A stretch of DNA of 64,000 nt from NCBI RefSeq assembly GCF_042682565.1, contig NZ_JBHUIC010000003.1. One strand, given 5' to 3'. The stretch comes from Pistricoccus aurantiacus (GTDB lineage Bacteria; Pseudomonadota; Gammaproteobacteria; Pseudomonadales; Halomonadaceae). The translations under genes were made by a program, and so were the position numbers. The notes under the pieces are model-generated. The model worked only from the letters and a program-made list of their open reading frames with translations. It was not told the origin of the DNA and searched no databases. Every line of letters starts with the position of its first letter. Positions within the stretch are counted from its first letter, which is position 1. Positions 41,552 through 50,377 of the stretch are shown piece after piece.

Positions 41552-43876
41552 ATGCTTCAGGCTTTCACGTCACCTATCGACGCCATGCTTTCCTGGTGCG
41601 ACCCTTTCGGCGTCGGCCGGGCAGCGCTGGATTACTGGCGCGACAGCGTCGAGCGTCGAGTGCTTTACCTTGACGTCATGCGCCAGCGTGGTAATCAGTA
41701 TCTCGAACACATGCGGCTGGAAAAGCCCAACGTGCTGGGTTTCGAAGCGGAAACCATCATGGATGGTCTGGATTTGCCGCGTCCGGTCAATTACGAGTTG
41801 ATGTGGATCGAGCCGCCCCAAGGCGTCGAAACCGACTGGCAGAAGCGACCCTTTGTGGTAGTCGACCCGCGAGCGGGGCACGGCCCGGGAATCGGCGGCT
41901 TCAAACCCGATAGTGAAATCGGCGTGGCCTTGCGAGCCGGCCATCCTTGCTACTTCATTGGTTTTCTTCCCTTTCCCGAGCCGGGCCAGACCGTCGAAGA
42001 CGTGGTGGATGCGGAAATCGCTTTCCTGAAGGAAGTGATCAATCGTCATCCGCAGGTGTCGGAAAAACCTATCGTCGTCGCGAACTGTCAGGCGGGTTGG
42101 CAGATCATGATGGCGGCGGCGCTGGAACCGGAATGCTTCGGTCCGCTGCTGATTGCCGGCGCGCCTCTTTCTTATTGGGCGGGGGAGCGAGGCAAGGCAC
42201 CGATGCGCTATTCCGCCGGCATGATGGGCGGAAGCTGGTTGGCTTCCCTTGCCAGCGATCTGGGCGCGGGGAATTTCGACGGCGCCTGGCTGGTGCAGAA
42301 CTTCGAGAAGCTCAACCCGGCCAATACCCTGTGGGGCAAGCAGTACAATCTGTATTCCAACATCGATACCGAAGCGAGCCGCTATCTGCAGTTCGAACGA
42401 TGGTGGGGCGGGCACGTCATGCTGGGCGCTCAGGAAATTCAGTATATCGTCGACAAGCTGTTCGTCGGCAACCGTCTGAGCACATCAAGGATCATCACTC
42501 AGGACGGTCGTCGTATCGACCTGCGCAACATCCGCTCGCCCATCGTGGTGTTCTGTTCGCAAGGAGACGACATCACGCCGCCGCCTCAGGCGCTTGGCTG
42601 GGTGCGGGATCTCTACGAAAATACGGATGAAATCCTGGCTCAGGAGCAGACCATTGTCTATTGCGTTCACGACCGTACGGGGCACCTGGGTATCTTCGTT
42701 TCCGGCAGTATCTCCCGCAAGGAGCATACGGAATTTACCGAGAACATGGATTACATCGATGTGCTTCCCCCGGGACTGTTCGAAGCCAAGGTAACGGAAA
42801 CCGCCGCTCGAGGCGCCGCGGAGGCCGAGCATATCGAGGGCGATTATCTGCTGGAGTTCATGCCGCGCACCATCGAAGACGTCAACGAGATTGTTCAGCC
42901 CAATGAGGAAGACGAGCGGCGTTTCGCCACTGTCGCACGCCTTTCGAATATCAATCGCGGGATCTATGAAGTGACGCTACAGCCGTGGCTGCAGGCGATC
43001 ATTTCAAATTCCGCGGCACGCATCATGCGCCGCTGTCACCCGATTCGCTTCGGCTACCGGCTGTATTCCGATCTCAACCCCCTGACCGCCCCTTTGCCGG
43101 TCATGGCGGAGGCCATCCGCAAGGATCGCCATCAGGTGGCGGAGCATAACCCTTGGAAAGTGGCCGAAGGAATCGCATCTCATCAGATCGAGCAGTCCCT
43201 GGACGCCTTCCGAGAAGTGCGTGATCGCATGGTCGAGAAGCTGTTCCTGCAGATATACGGACAGACCTGGTTGCAGACCATGGTCGGACTGGGCACCCAC
43301 GACGGTCTCGAGTTCCGTCGTCGTCCCGGGTCGGAGCTCGAGCATCGACGTTTCGTTGCTAACCGCAAGACCGAGCTATGTTCGCGAATCGATCAGGGGA
43401 GTGGTCTTGAAGCCATGATGCGGGCGCTGATCTATGTGCTGGGCGGCGCTCCGACCACGGACGAGCGCAACTTCAATCGCCTTACCGCCTCCTGGGAGGA
43501 GTTCGAGGAAGATATCGATCTCGCCACCTTCAAGAAGATGCTGCGAGATCAATTCCTGATCCTCAAGCTGGATCGTCAAGGCGCCTTGGATGGCCTCTCC
43601 GTATTGCTGGCGGATCAGAGCGACGATCAGATCGATCACTATCTGGAAACCATCGAGCACGTGGTAAACGTCAGCGGTCAAATGACGCCACGTTCCGAAG
43701 AGCGGCTCGAGGCCGTCAAGGCTAAGTTCGCCCAGGCACGCTCGGTGAACTCGCCGACAGGTGGGGAAAAGCCTGTCAAGCTTGATGAAGTAAAGTCTTC
43801 CGATAGCACCGACCCCAGCGCGCCGCGCAAGCCCCGCGCTCAGCAAAAAGCTCGAACGGCCAAGCGTCGAAAGTGA
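41552..43876 (+). CDS. DUF3141 protein, PhaC-like alpha/beta hydrolase
   Basis: A 774-residue protein. The N-terminal 400 residues resemble class I/III polyhydroxyalkanoate synthases: PIVVANCQAGWQ with nucleophile candidate Cys179 in the lipase box, CSQGDDITPPPQAL with Asp339/340 and DRTGHLGIFV with His378, in the usual order. The C-terminal half is helical and ends in a Lys/Arg/Ala-rich tail (PRAQQKARTAKRRK) like a nucleoid-binding tail. The true activity of DUF3141 proteins is not established. GGGAGG precedes the ATG at 41552. Confidence 0.85.
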   Translation: MLQAFTSPIDAMLSWCDPFGVGRAALDYWRDSVERRVLYLDVMRQRGNQYLEHMRLEKPNVLGFEAETIMDGLDLPRPVNYELMWIEPPQGVETDWQKRPFVVVDPRAGHGPGIGGFKPDSEIGVALRAGHPCYFIGFLPFPEPGQTVEDVVDAEIAFLKEVINRHPQVSEKPIVVANCQAGWQIMMAAALEPECFGPLLIAGAPLSYWAGERGKAPMRYSAGMMGGSWLASLASDLGAGNFDGAWLVQNFEKLNPANTLWGKQYNLYSNIDTEASRYLQFERWWGGHVMLGAQEIQYIVDKLFVGNRLSTSRIITQDGRRIDLRNIRSPIVVFCSQGDDITPPPQALGWVRDLYENTDEILAQEQTIVYCVHDRTGHLGIFVSGSISRKEHTEFTENMDYIDVLPPGLFEAKVTETAARGAAEAEHIEGDYLLEFMPRTIEDVNEIVQPNEEDERRFATVARLSNINRGIYEVTLQPWLQAIISNSAARIMRRCHPIRFGYRLYSDLNPLTAPLPVMAEAIRKDRHQVAEHNPWKVAEGIASHQIEQSLDAFREVRDRMVEKLFLQIYGQTWLQTMVGLGTHDGLEFRRRPGSELEHRRFVANRKTELCSRIDQGSGLEAMMRALIYVLGGAPTTDERNFNRLTASWEEFEEDIDLATFKKMLRDQFLILKLDRQGALDGLSVLLADQSDDQIDHYLETIEHVVNVSGQMTPRSEERLEAVKAKFAQARSVNSPTGGEKPVKLDEVKSSDSTDPSAPRKPRAQQKARTAKRRK

Positions 43877-43935
43877 TTTCAGGCGTGTCCGTGGTGGGGC
43901 ACGACTCATGCCTTCATGTTTTCCGCCGTTATAAG

Positions 43936-43960
43936 AATGCCAGCCTTGCTGGCATTTTTT
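43936..43960 (+). terminator. Intrinsic terminator after the DUF3141 gene
   Basis: AATGCCAGC pairs with GCTGGCATT around CTT, followed by a run of T to 43960. It closes the DUF3141 transcription unit and precedes topA. Confidence 0.85.
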
Positions 43961-44129
43961 ATTGTGATGTTCTATTGCAGGGTTTTATAAATTACAGCTT
44001 TCCCTATCGTGGCCGGGCTGGCGTGAAGTCATGGGCTGGGGTAGGGTAGGCGCATTTTTCGCCGATTGGAGAAGGTCGGCACCTAATGCCGAGGGTCATG
44101 GGATCCTCCTTGGGAGGAGCTTTAGCACT

Positions 44130-46772
44130 ATGGGTAAATCACTGGTTATCGTTGAGTCACCGGCCAAGGCCAAGACGATCAACAAGTATCTCGGCAACGA
44201 CTTCATCGTGAAGTCCAGCGTGGGCCATATTCGCGATCTCCCCACCAGTGGTTCGAATAAAACGACAGCGGACTCCAAGGCGCGAGCGCGTCAAGCCGCC
44301 AAGACCCGCAAGATGACGCCGGAAGAGAAGGCGGTTTATCAGAAGCAGAAGACCTGGAATCAACTGATTCGCCGCATGGGCATCGATCCGGAACACGGTT
44401 GGGAGGCCCATTACGAGATCCTGCCCGGCAAGGAGAAGGTAGTCGCGGAACTGCAAAAGCACGCGGCAAAGGCGGACGCGGTCTATCTGGCGACGGACCT
44501 TGACCGGGAAGGTGAGGCAATCGCCTGGCATCTCAAGGAAACCATCGGCGGTGATGAATCCCGCTACAAGCGGGTGGTCTTCAACGAGATCACCAAGAAT
44601 GCCATTCAGCAGGCCTTCGAGGATCCCGGCACGCTTAATATCGAGCGCGTCGAAGCGCAGCAGGCGCGGCGTTTTCTCGATCGAGTCGTGGGCTTCATGC
44701 TGTCACCGCTCTTGTGGCAGAAGATCGCTCGCGGGCTTTCCGCCGGGCGGGTACAGTCCGTGGCGGTGCGTCTGATCGTCGAACGTGAGCGGGAGATTCG
44801 CGCCTTCGTCCCGGAAGAATTCTGGGACGTGCACGCGGACCTGAAAGCGGCGGGCAGGAATGTCGACGCCACGCCGATTCGTTTCGAACTGGTGCGCCAG
44901 AACGGCGAGACCTTCCGGCCGACCTCGGAGGCGGAAACCCAGGAGCGTATCGCCGCCTTGAAGGATGCGCCGCTCTCGATCACCGCTCGGGAAGACAAGC
45001 CGACTCGTTCAAAGCCGAACGCGCCGTTTATCACCTCGACCCTGCAGCAAGCCGCCAGCGGGCGTCTCGGATTCTCGGTGAAAAAGACTATGATGATGGC
45101 CCAACGCCTCTACGAAGCGGGCCATATCACCTACATGCGTACCGACTCCACCAATCTTTCCCGGGATGCGCTGAACATGGCCCGAGCGCATATCGAGGAA
45201 GCGTTCGGCGCGCGCTACCTGCCGGAAAAACCCAATCGCTATTCCAGCAAGGCCGGTGCCCAGGAGGCCCACGAAGCGATTCGTCCCTCGGACGTGAAAC
45301 GTCAGGCGACGGAACTGGCGGGCATGGAGCGAGACGCCCAGCGGCTCTATGAGTTGATCTGGCGTCAGTTCCTGGCCTGTCAGATGACGCCGGCGGAGTA
45401 TCTCTCCACCACCCTCACCGTGGAAACCCAGGGTTACGAGCTTCGGGCCAAGGGGCGAGTGCTCAAGTTCGACGGCTATACTCGGGTGATGAAGCCGGCG
45501 GGCAAGAAGGATGAAGACCAGTCCCTGCCGGATATCGGTGAAGGCACTGCCATGAATCTGATTTCCTTGGAGCCACGTCAGCATTTCACCAAGCCGCCGG
45601 CGCGTTTTACCGAAGCGAGCCTGGTCAAGGAGCTCGAGAAACAGGGAATCGGTCGGCCCTCTACCTATGCGTCGATCATTTCCACCATTCAGGATCGTGG
45701 CTACGTGACCCTGGAGCATCGACGCTTCTATGCGGAGAAGCTCGGCGATATCGTCACTGACCGGCTGGCGGAGTCCTTCAGCGACCTGATGGACTACAAC
45801 TTTACCGCTCGTATGGAAGACAGTCTCGACGACGTGGCGGAAGGCGAGCGGGACTGGCGAGAGCTGCTCGACAGCTTCTACGAGGATTTCAAGCATCAGC
45901 TTGAAGCGGCGCAAAGCGACGAGGGCATGCGTCCCAATCAGCCGGTGCCCACGGATATCGATTGCCCGACCTGCGGTCGCAAGATGCAGATTCGTACCGC
46001 TTCCACCGGGGTGTTTCTGGGCTGCTCTGGTTATAACCTGCCGCCCAAGGAGCGCTGCAAGACCACCATCGATTTGATTCCCGGTCAGGAGGCGGTAGCG
46101 GCGGATGCCGGAGAGGAAGCGGAAACCGACGCCCTGCGGGCCAAGCGCCGCTGCCCGCTATGCGGCACCGCCATGGACAACTATCTGATCGATGAGCATC
46201 GCAAACTGCACATCTGCGGTAATAGCCCGGACTGCGAAGGCTACGAGGTGGAAAAAGGTCATTTCAGAATCAAGGGTTATGAAGGACCAACCATCGAATG
46301 CGACAAGTGTGGCGCGGAAATGCAGCTCAAGACCGGCCGCTTCGGCAAGTATTTCGGCTGCACCAACCCTGACTGCAAGAATACTCGCAAGCTGTTGAAA
46401 AATGGCGAAGTGGCGCCGCCGAAGATCGACCCGATACCCATGCCGGAACTGCAATGCCAGAAGGTGGACGATCATTACGTGCTGCGCGACGGCGCCAGTG
46501 GACTGTTCCTGGCGGCCAGCCAGTTTCCCAAGAACCGGGAAACCCGACCGCCGCTAGTGTCGGAACTGCAGGCCCACGCGGAGCAGATCCCCGAGAAATA
46601 TCGCTTCCTGCTTGAGGCGCCAAGCCATGATCCAGATGGGCAACCCGCGCAGATTCGCTTTTCCCGCAAGGCCAAGAGTCAATATGTGATGACCGAAAAG
46701 GACGGCAAGGCCAGCGGCTGGAAGGCTACTTATGAAGACGGCAGATGGCAGGTTGAGGACAAGCGTAAATGA
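44130..46772 (+). CDS. topA: DNA topoisomerase I
   Basis: An 880-residue type IA topoisomerase that relaxes negative supercoils. It begins with the Toprim domain (SLVIVESPAKAKTINKYLG, ATDLDREGEAIAWHL), has the active-site tyrosine in GHITYMRTDSTNL (Tyr335) and ends with three four-cysteine zinc ribbons (CPTCGRKM, CPLCGTAMDNY, CDKCGAEMQ) plus a C-terminal basic region. The ATG at 44130 follows GGGAGGAG by several bases and starts at the family start. Two small genes follow, the first overlapping by ATGA. Confidence 0.97.
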   Translation: MGKSLVIVESPAKAKTINKYLGNDFIVKSSVGHIRDLPTSGSNKTTADSKARARQAAKTRKMTPEEKAVYQKQKTWNQLIRRMGIDPEHGWEAHYEILPGKEKVVAELQKHAAKADAVYLATDLDREGEAIAWHLKETIGGDESRYKRVVFNEITKNAIQQAFEDPGTLNIERVEAQQARRFLDRVVGFMLSPLLWQKIARGLSAGRVQSVAVRLIVEREREIRAFVPEEFWDVHADLKAAGRNVDATPIRFELVRQNGETFRPTSEAETQERIAALKDAPLSITAREDKPTRSKPNAPFITSTLQQAASGRLGFSVKKTMMMAQRLYEAGHITYMRTDSTNLSRDALNMARAHIEEAFGARYLPEKPNRYSSKAGAQEAHEAIRPSDVKRQATELAGMERDAQRLYELIWRQFLACQMTPAEYLSTTLTVETQGYELRAKGRVLKFDGYTRVMKPAGKKDEDQSLPDIGEGTAMNLISLEPRQHFTKPPARFTEASLVKELEKQGIGRPSTYASIISTIQDRGYVTLEHRRFYAEKLGDIVTDRLAESFSDLMDYNFTARMEDSLDDVAEGERDWRELLDSFYEDFKHQLEAAQSDEGMRPNQPVPTDIDCPTCGRKMQIRTASTGVFLGCSGYNLPPKERCKTTIDLIPGQEAVAADAGEEAETDALRAKRRCPLCGTAMDNYLIDEHRKLHICGNSPDCEGYEVEKGHFRIKGYEGPTIECDKCGAEMQLKTGRFGKYFGCTNPDCKNTRKLLKNGEVAPPKIDPIPMPELQCQKVDDHYVLRDGASGLFLAASQFPKNRETRPPLVSELQAHAEQIPEKYRFLLEAPSHDPDGQPAQIRFSRKAKSQYVMTEKDGKASGWKATYEDGRWQVEDKRK

Positions 46773-47230
46773 CCCCCAGCGGTCGCACCAATCAGCTGCT
46801 TTACCAGGCAGAGCTGCTGCTGACGCTGCCCGACGGTGAAGACGAGCACGCACCCGGGCGGCGCCGTGCTTCGCTTGAAGGGGCGCTGGCCATGACGGAG
46901 CTCGCCCTTGACTCTCTGCTGCGAGAAGTCACCGAACATACCGGCCTGCAGACGTTCGACTGGCGTCGGCTATTGCGGGACTCCACCCCGGCCCCGGCAG
47001 AAATTTCCCACTTGCGCGAACTGGCCGCCGAGCCGGATAGCTGGCTTTCCCAACTGCTGACGAGCCTGGAAGCCCTGCACGGGTGTGACGGGGTGTCGCC
47101 GGGTGGCCGGCCCGGCGTGACGGCGATGATCGCCACCGCGGGCCCTTCCCCCGGGGAGCGGCTGAGCCGGCAGTTGCGAGAATTCAAGGCGCTGCTGGCG
47201 GCGTTTCGCGAAAGCAGCAGGGAATGGTGA
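46769..47230 (+). CDS. Conserved small protein downstream of topA (DUF6586-like)
   Basis: A 153-residue soluble helical protein. It starts TPSGRTNQLLYQAELLL, continues with MTELALDSLLREVTEHTG, and ends LREFKALLAAFRESSREW. It resembles the gene next to topA in Pseudomonas (PA3010 type, which I recall as DUF6586). No catalytic motif is visible. Overlap with topA by ATGA suggests coupled translation. Confidence 0.78.
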   Translation: MTPSGRTNQLLYQAELLLTLPDGEDEHAPGRRRASLEGALAMTELALDSLLREVTEHTGLQTFDWRRLLRDSTPAPAEISHLRELAAEPDSWLSQLLTSLEALHGCDGVSPGGRPGVTAMIATAGPSPGERLSRQLREFKALLAAFRESSREW

Positions 47231-47324
47231 CGGAACAGGAGCCGATTGATAGGCTCAGGCCTGCAACAACCAAGGGTGCCGCCTCGGACTTTTTTACCGA
47301 CGCTATTTATTGAGGAGAACTTGC

Positions 47325-47561
47325 GTGTCGAATACTGCGATTCTGGAAATCGTCGAGCTTGATGACGGAGAGATCGTGCTGCGTAGCGCCGAGACTGACG
47401 CCGAGCCTTTACTGCGCATCAGCTTCTCGGAAGAGGCGGCAACGTTGCTGCGGCAAAGTCGTTTTGAAGCAGCACAGGAAATGATCGATCACGCGATTAC
47501 CCGCAGCCAGTTATGGCGGGAAGAGAGCGATGACCAGGCATTGACCGCCACGCTTCATTAA
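47325..47561 (+). CDS. Small conserved acidic protein
   Basis: A 78-residue soluble protein beginning with GTG at 47325 behind GAGGAG: SNTAILEIVELDDGEIVLR, then LLRISFSEEAATLLRQSRFE and EAAQEMIDHAITRSQ. It matches the small gene that sits two places after topA in Pseudomonas (PA3009-like). The function is unknown. In Pseudomonas sulA and lexA follow; here an L,D-transpeptidase follows instead. Confidence 0.75.
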   Translation: MSNTAILEIVELDDGEIVLRSAETDAEPLLRISFSEEAATLLRQSRFEAAQEMIDHAITRSQLWREESDDQALTATLH

Positions 47562-47680
47562 ATTGACGTTTTCTGTTCGATCCTTTTTTATCAATCTTTA
47601 AAGTGCTGTGGACCCCTGCCGTTAACAAGAGCAGAGGCGAATAGCGCCATATAACCTTCAACGCCATTTCGAGTGAGAGC

Positions 47681-48253
47681 ATGGGCCGACTGTTGTCTTT
47701 TTTTCTTCCTTTGCTGACGGTGTTTCTACTGTCTCAACCGGCGCAGGCCCTGGAATCCCCGGTTGGCGCCGACGAGTTATGGATACTCGTCGACGAGCCG
47801 AGCTCATCGCTGTCCGTCTACCGCGGCAGTCAGGAGATTACACATTTTCCACGTATCTCCGTCGGTAGAGGCGGGGTCAAGCGGCTGCGCAGGGAAGGCG
47901 ATCGTTCCACTCCCTTGGGCACGTTTCATATCAATCGCATCAAACTGGACAGCGATTTTCACATTTTTCTAGGGCTCGACTTTCCCACTCCCGAAATTGC
48001 TCGGGAAGCCTGGAGTGCGGGTAGAATGAGCTTCATCGAGTATGCGGACTTCATGGCTTATCTACAGCAGAACGGCGAGCCGCCCCAGGATACGGTGCTG
48101 GGCGGTTACATAGGAATTCATGGACTAGGTGATGGGGATCCTGACTTTCATCGGCGTTACGATTGGACCCAAGGCTGTGTTGCGGTGACCAACGAACAAA
48201 TCGAGCAGTTATTGAGTCTGATAGAGATTGGCACAACCGTCGTGATCCGCTAG
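47681..48253 (+). CDS. Exported L,D-transpeptidase (YkuD domain)
   Basis: A 190-residue envelope enzyme with a signal peptide (LLSFFLPLLTVFLLSQPAQA) and one YkuD domain. Key residues lie in IGIHGLGDGD (histidine) and DWTQGCVAVTNEQIEQL (catalytic cysteine). Such enzymes form 3-3 crosslinks in peptidoglycan, attach lipoprotein to it, or, in the YafK/DpaA branch, cut it free. The next gene codes for a Lpp-like lipoprotein with C-terminal lysine, which makes attachment or release of that protein a sensible hypothesis. Confidence 0.9.
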   Translation: MGRLLSFFLPLLTVFLLSQPAQALESPVGADELWILVDEPSSSLSVYRGSQEITHFPRISVGRGGVKRLRREGDRSTPLGTFHINRIKLDSDFHIFLGLDFPTPEIAREAWSAGRMSFIEYADFMAYLQQNGEPPQDTVLGGYIGIHGLGDGDPDFHRRYDWTQGCVAVTNEQIEQLLSLIEIGTTVVIR

Positions 48254-48450
48254 GCTTGTCGGTGGAAATCAAACAAGCTTTCTCTGGAGTAATAAAATGT
48301 GCTCCAGTATGAAAACAGTGTTTGACTTCACGGCCCCGATATCGCTATGGTTTGCGGGGTCGAAACTAGACCGCCTGTAGGAAGCCCGTAACTCTTGCAG
48401 GTTCGGGTGCCAAGACTAATGAACCAAGGAAGACTCTCAAGGAGAACATC

Positions 48451-48708
48451 ATGTCCAAGTTCACTAACGCACTAAAACTGACTGCCGCAGCCGCTTCTTT
48501 CGCTATCCTGGCCGGCTGTGCTTCCGATGGTGCTGACAAGACCACTCTGGAGCAGGTCCAGTCTGAAGCGTCTCAAGCCAACAGCACCGCCAACAAGGCG
48601 ATGAACACTGCCAATCAGGCTCAGCGTGACGCTCGTGCCGCGATGCAGATGGCTCAAGAGAATCGTCAGGCCATGGATCGCATGTTCGAACGCTCCATGC
48701 GCAAGTAA
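48451..48708 (+). CDS. Lpp/OprI-type outer-membrane lipoprotein
   Basis: An 85-residue lipoprotein. The signal ends in ILAGC (lipidated Cys23). The mature part is a heptad-repeat alanine zipper (ANSTANKAMNTANQAQRDA) and the end is RSMRK with a C-terminal lysine, the residue that is linked to diaminopimelate in Braun lipoprotein. It is therefore a structural tether of outer membrane to peptidoglycan. AAGGAG precedes the ATG. The 197 bases upstream include TTGACT at about 48320 as a possible -35. Confidence 0.93.
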   Translation: MSKFTNALKLTAAAASFAILAGCASDGADKTTLEQVQSEASQANSTANKAMNTANQAQRDARAAMQMAQENRQAMDRMFERSMRK

Positions 48709-48757
48709 TAGCGTCAGCAGTACCGTTCCGACGCTTGACGGCGTTGACGGTTACGGC

Positions 48758-48785
48758 AAGAACCCCACCGAAAGGTGGGGTTCTT
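48758..48785 (+). terminator. Strong intrinsic terminator after the lipoprotein gene
   Basis: AAGAACCCCACC pairs perfectly with GGTGGGGTTCTT around a GAAA loop, 12 base pairs. Only a short T-rich tail follows. It matches the expectation for a highly expressed short transcript. Confidence 0.85.
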
Positions 48786-48864
48786 GGTTTCGGTTTATCG
48801 AGATAATAAAAAGAGCCGCTCGTCTCTTGATTCTTCTTGTCGACGTGCCCCGTATCTTGCCGGT

Positions 48865-49368
48865 TCAGATCTGTTCGTTACCCAAGGCTTGCAAACTAAC
48901 CTGACTGCTGCTGCGCAGAAAGATCGCCGCCAAGCGCTCGATTCCCGCTTGATCTTCTGTACTGAAACGTCTCGGTATCGGACTATCGATATCCAGCACT
49001 CCCCAAAGCCGTCCCGTTACCTCGAGTGGTATTACCAGTTCCGATCGCGAAGCGCTGTCACAGGCAATATGGTAGTCAAGAGTGTCGACATCCTTGACGC
49101 GCTGAGTTTGCCGGGTGCGCGCTGCCAGACCACACACGCCTTGCGCGAAAGTGATCGGATTGCAGGCCGGTTGACCCTGGAAGGGTCCGAGTATCAGCGT
49201 TTGCGGTCGGCGCTGCAGATAGAACCCTACCCAGTTGAGCTGAGGAATCGTCTGATAAATGAAAGCCGCGGTTTGCGCGCAGTTGGTCAGGGCGTCCTCG
49301 GTATCCAGCAGGGCATTCAACTGACGCTCGAGCAGGTCGTAATCAAGCAGGGCTGTGGCCGTCGTCAT
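48865..49368 (-). CDS. msrC: Free methionine-(R)-sulfoxide reductase (GAF type)
   Basis: A 167-residue GAF-domain enzyme reducing free methionine-R-sulfoxide. It contains NWVGFYLQRRPQTLILGPFQ and the three conserved cysteines in QGQPACNPI, FAQGVCG and HIACDSASRSELVIPL. The ATG at 49368 starts the conserved part. It lies downstream of metNIQ on the same strand, but a terminator (49418-49443) separates them, so it may have its own promoter. Confidence 0.92.
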   Translation of the reverse strand: MTTATALLDYDLLERQLNALLDTEDALTNCAQTAAFIYQTIPQLNWVGFYLQRRPQTLILGPFQGQPACNPITFAQGVCGLAARTRQTQRVKDVDTLDYHIACDSASRSELVIPLEVTGRLWGVLDIDSPIPRRFSTEDQAGIERLAAIFLRSSSQVSLQALGNEQI

Positions 49369-49417
49369 GATGGCTTGACCTCGATTCGAATAAGAAATAG
49401 TGGCTTCGTCGCTGAAT

Positions 49418-49443
49418 AAAAAGAGCCAGCCCAAGGCCGGCTC
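49418..49443 (-). terminator. Intrinsic terminator after metQ
   Basis: On the minus strand GAGCCGGCC pairs with GGCTGGCTC (one G-U pair) around TTG and is followed by five T. It closes the metNIQ unit about 33 bases after the metQ stop. Confidence 0.8.
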
Positions 49444-49476
49444 CCGAACAACGCTCTTGAGCAGTGTAGGGCTGTA

Positions 49477-50328
49477 TTACTGCGCAGCGTCTTTCCAGCC
49501 CGGCACCGCGGCGCCGTCGAATAGCTCTTCGGCTTTTTGCGCCACCTCGTCGCTCTGATAGGCACTTACCAGTTGACGAATGGCTTCACGTTCCTGGTCG
49601 CCTTCCCGCACCACGATCAGATTGACGTAAGGCGAATCCGGGCCTTCCTTGATCAAGGCATCGTCCAGGCTCAGGCCCGCCGGCTGAGCAAAGGTATTGT
49701 TGATGAAGGCCATGTCCACGTCCTGCAGCACTCTCGGCAACTGGGCGGCTTCAATCTCGCGAAACTTGAAATTCCGCGGATTTTCGGCGATGTCGATGGG
49801 TGTGGCTTCGAGATTTTCCGGATCCTTGAGTTCGATCAGCCCTTCGTCGTGCATCAGGATCAGCGAGCGCCCCTCGTTGGAAGGATCGTTGGGCAGGGCG
49901 ATGGTAGCGCCATCCGGCAAATCCTCGATAGCATTGAATTTCTCCGAATAGGCGCCGATCGGATAGACGAAGGTGCGCCCGGCGATGGCGAAGTCGTAGC
50001 CGCGATCCTCCACCATGCTGACCATATAGGGTTCATGCTGGAAGGCGTTGGCATCCAGGCTGCCGTCCGCCAACGCAGCGTTGGGAGAGACATAGTCGGT
50101 GAACTCGACGATCTTCACGTCGAGGCCGTATTCGTCCTTGGCGCGGTTCGCCGCCACCTGCATGACTTCGGTTTCCGGCCCCGCCACGGTGCCGACCTTG
50201 AGGATCTGATCTTGCGTTTCCTGATCGCCGCCACAGCCGGCCAGCATCGCCGCGCTCAACAGACCCGCCGCGCCTAGCCAACGGACGGGGCTCAACAGGT
50301 TCTTGTCCACTAAACGTTTTATTGCCAT
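49477..50328 (-). CDS. metQ: MetQ, methionine-binding lipoprotein of the MetNIQ importer
   Basis: A 283-residue lipoprotein receptor for methionine. The lipobox is MLAGC near residue 27. Conserved parts include LKVGTVAGPETEVMQVA, VKIVEFTDYVSPNAALADGS and DANAFQHEPYM. The ATG at 50328 has AAGGAG. It ends the metN-metI-metQ order usual for this importer, which can also take up methionine sulfoxides. Confidence 0.96.
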   Translation of the reverse strand: MAIKRLVDKNLLSPVRWLGAAGLLSAAMLAGCGGDQETQDQILKVGTVAGPETEVMQVAANRAKDEYGLDVKIVEFTDYVSPNAALADGSLDANAFQHEPYMVSMVEDRGYDFAIAGRTFVYPIGAYSEKFNAIEDLPDGATIALPNDPSNEGRSLILMHDEGLIELKDPENLEATPIDIAENPRNFKFREIEAAQLPRVLQDVDMAFINNTFAQPAGLSLDDALIKEGPDSPYVNLIVVREGDQEREAIRQLVSAYQSDEVAQKAEELFDGAAVPGWKDAAQ

Positions 50329-50377
50329 ATCGAATCTCCTTGAATGAATCACAACGAAAAGCGGTTTTCCGTGCCGG

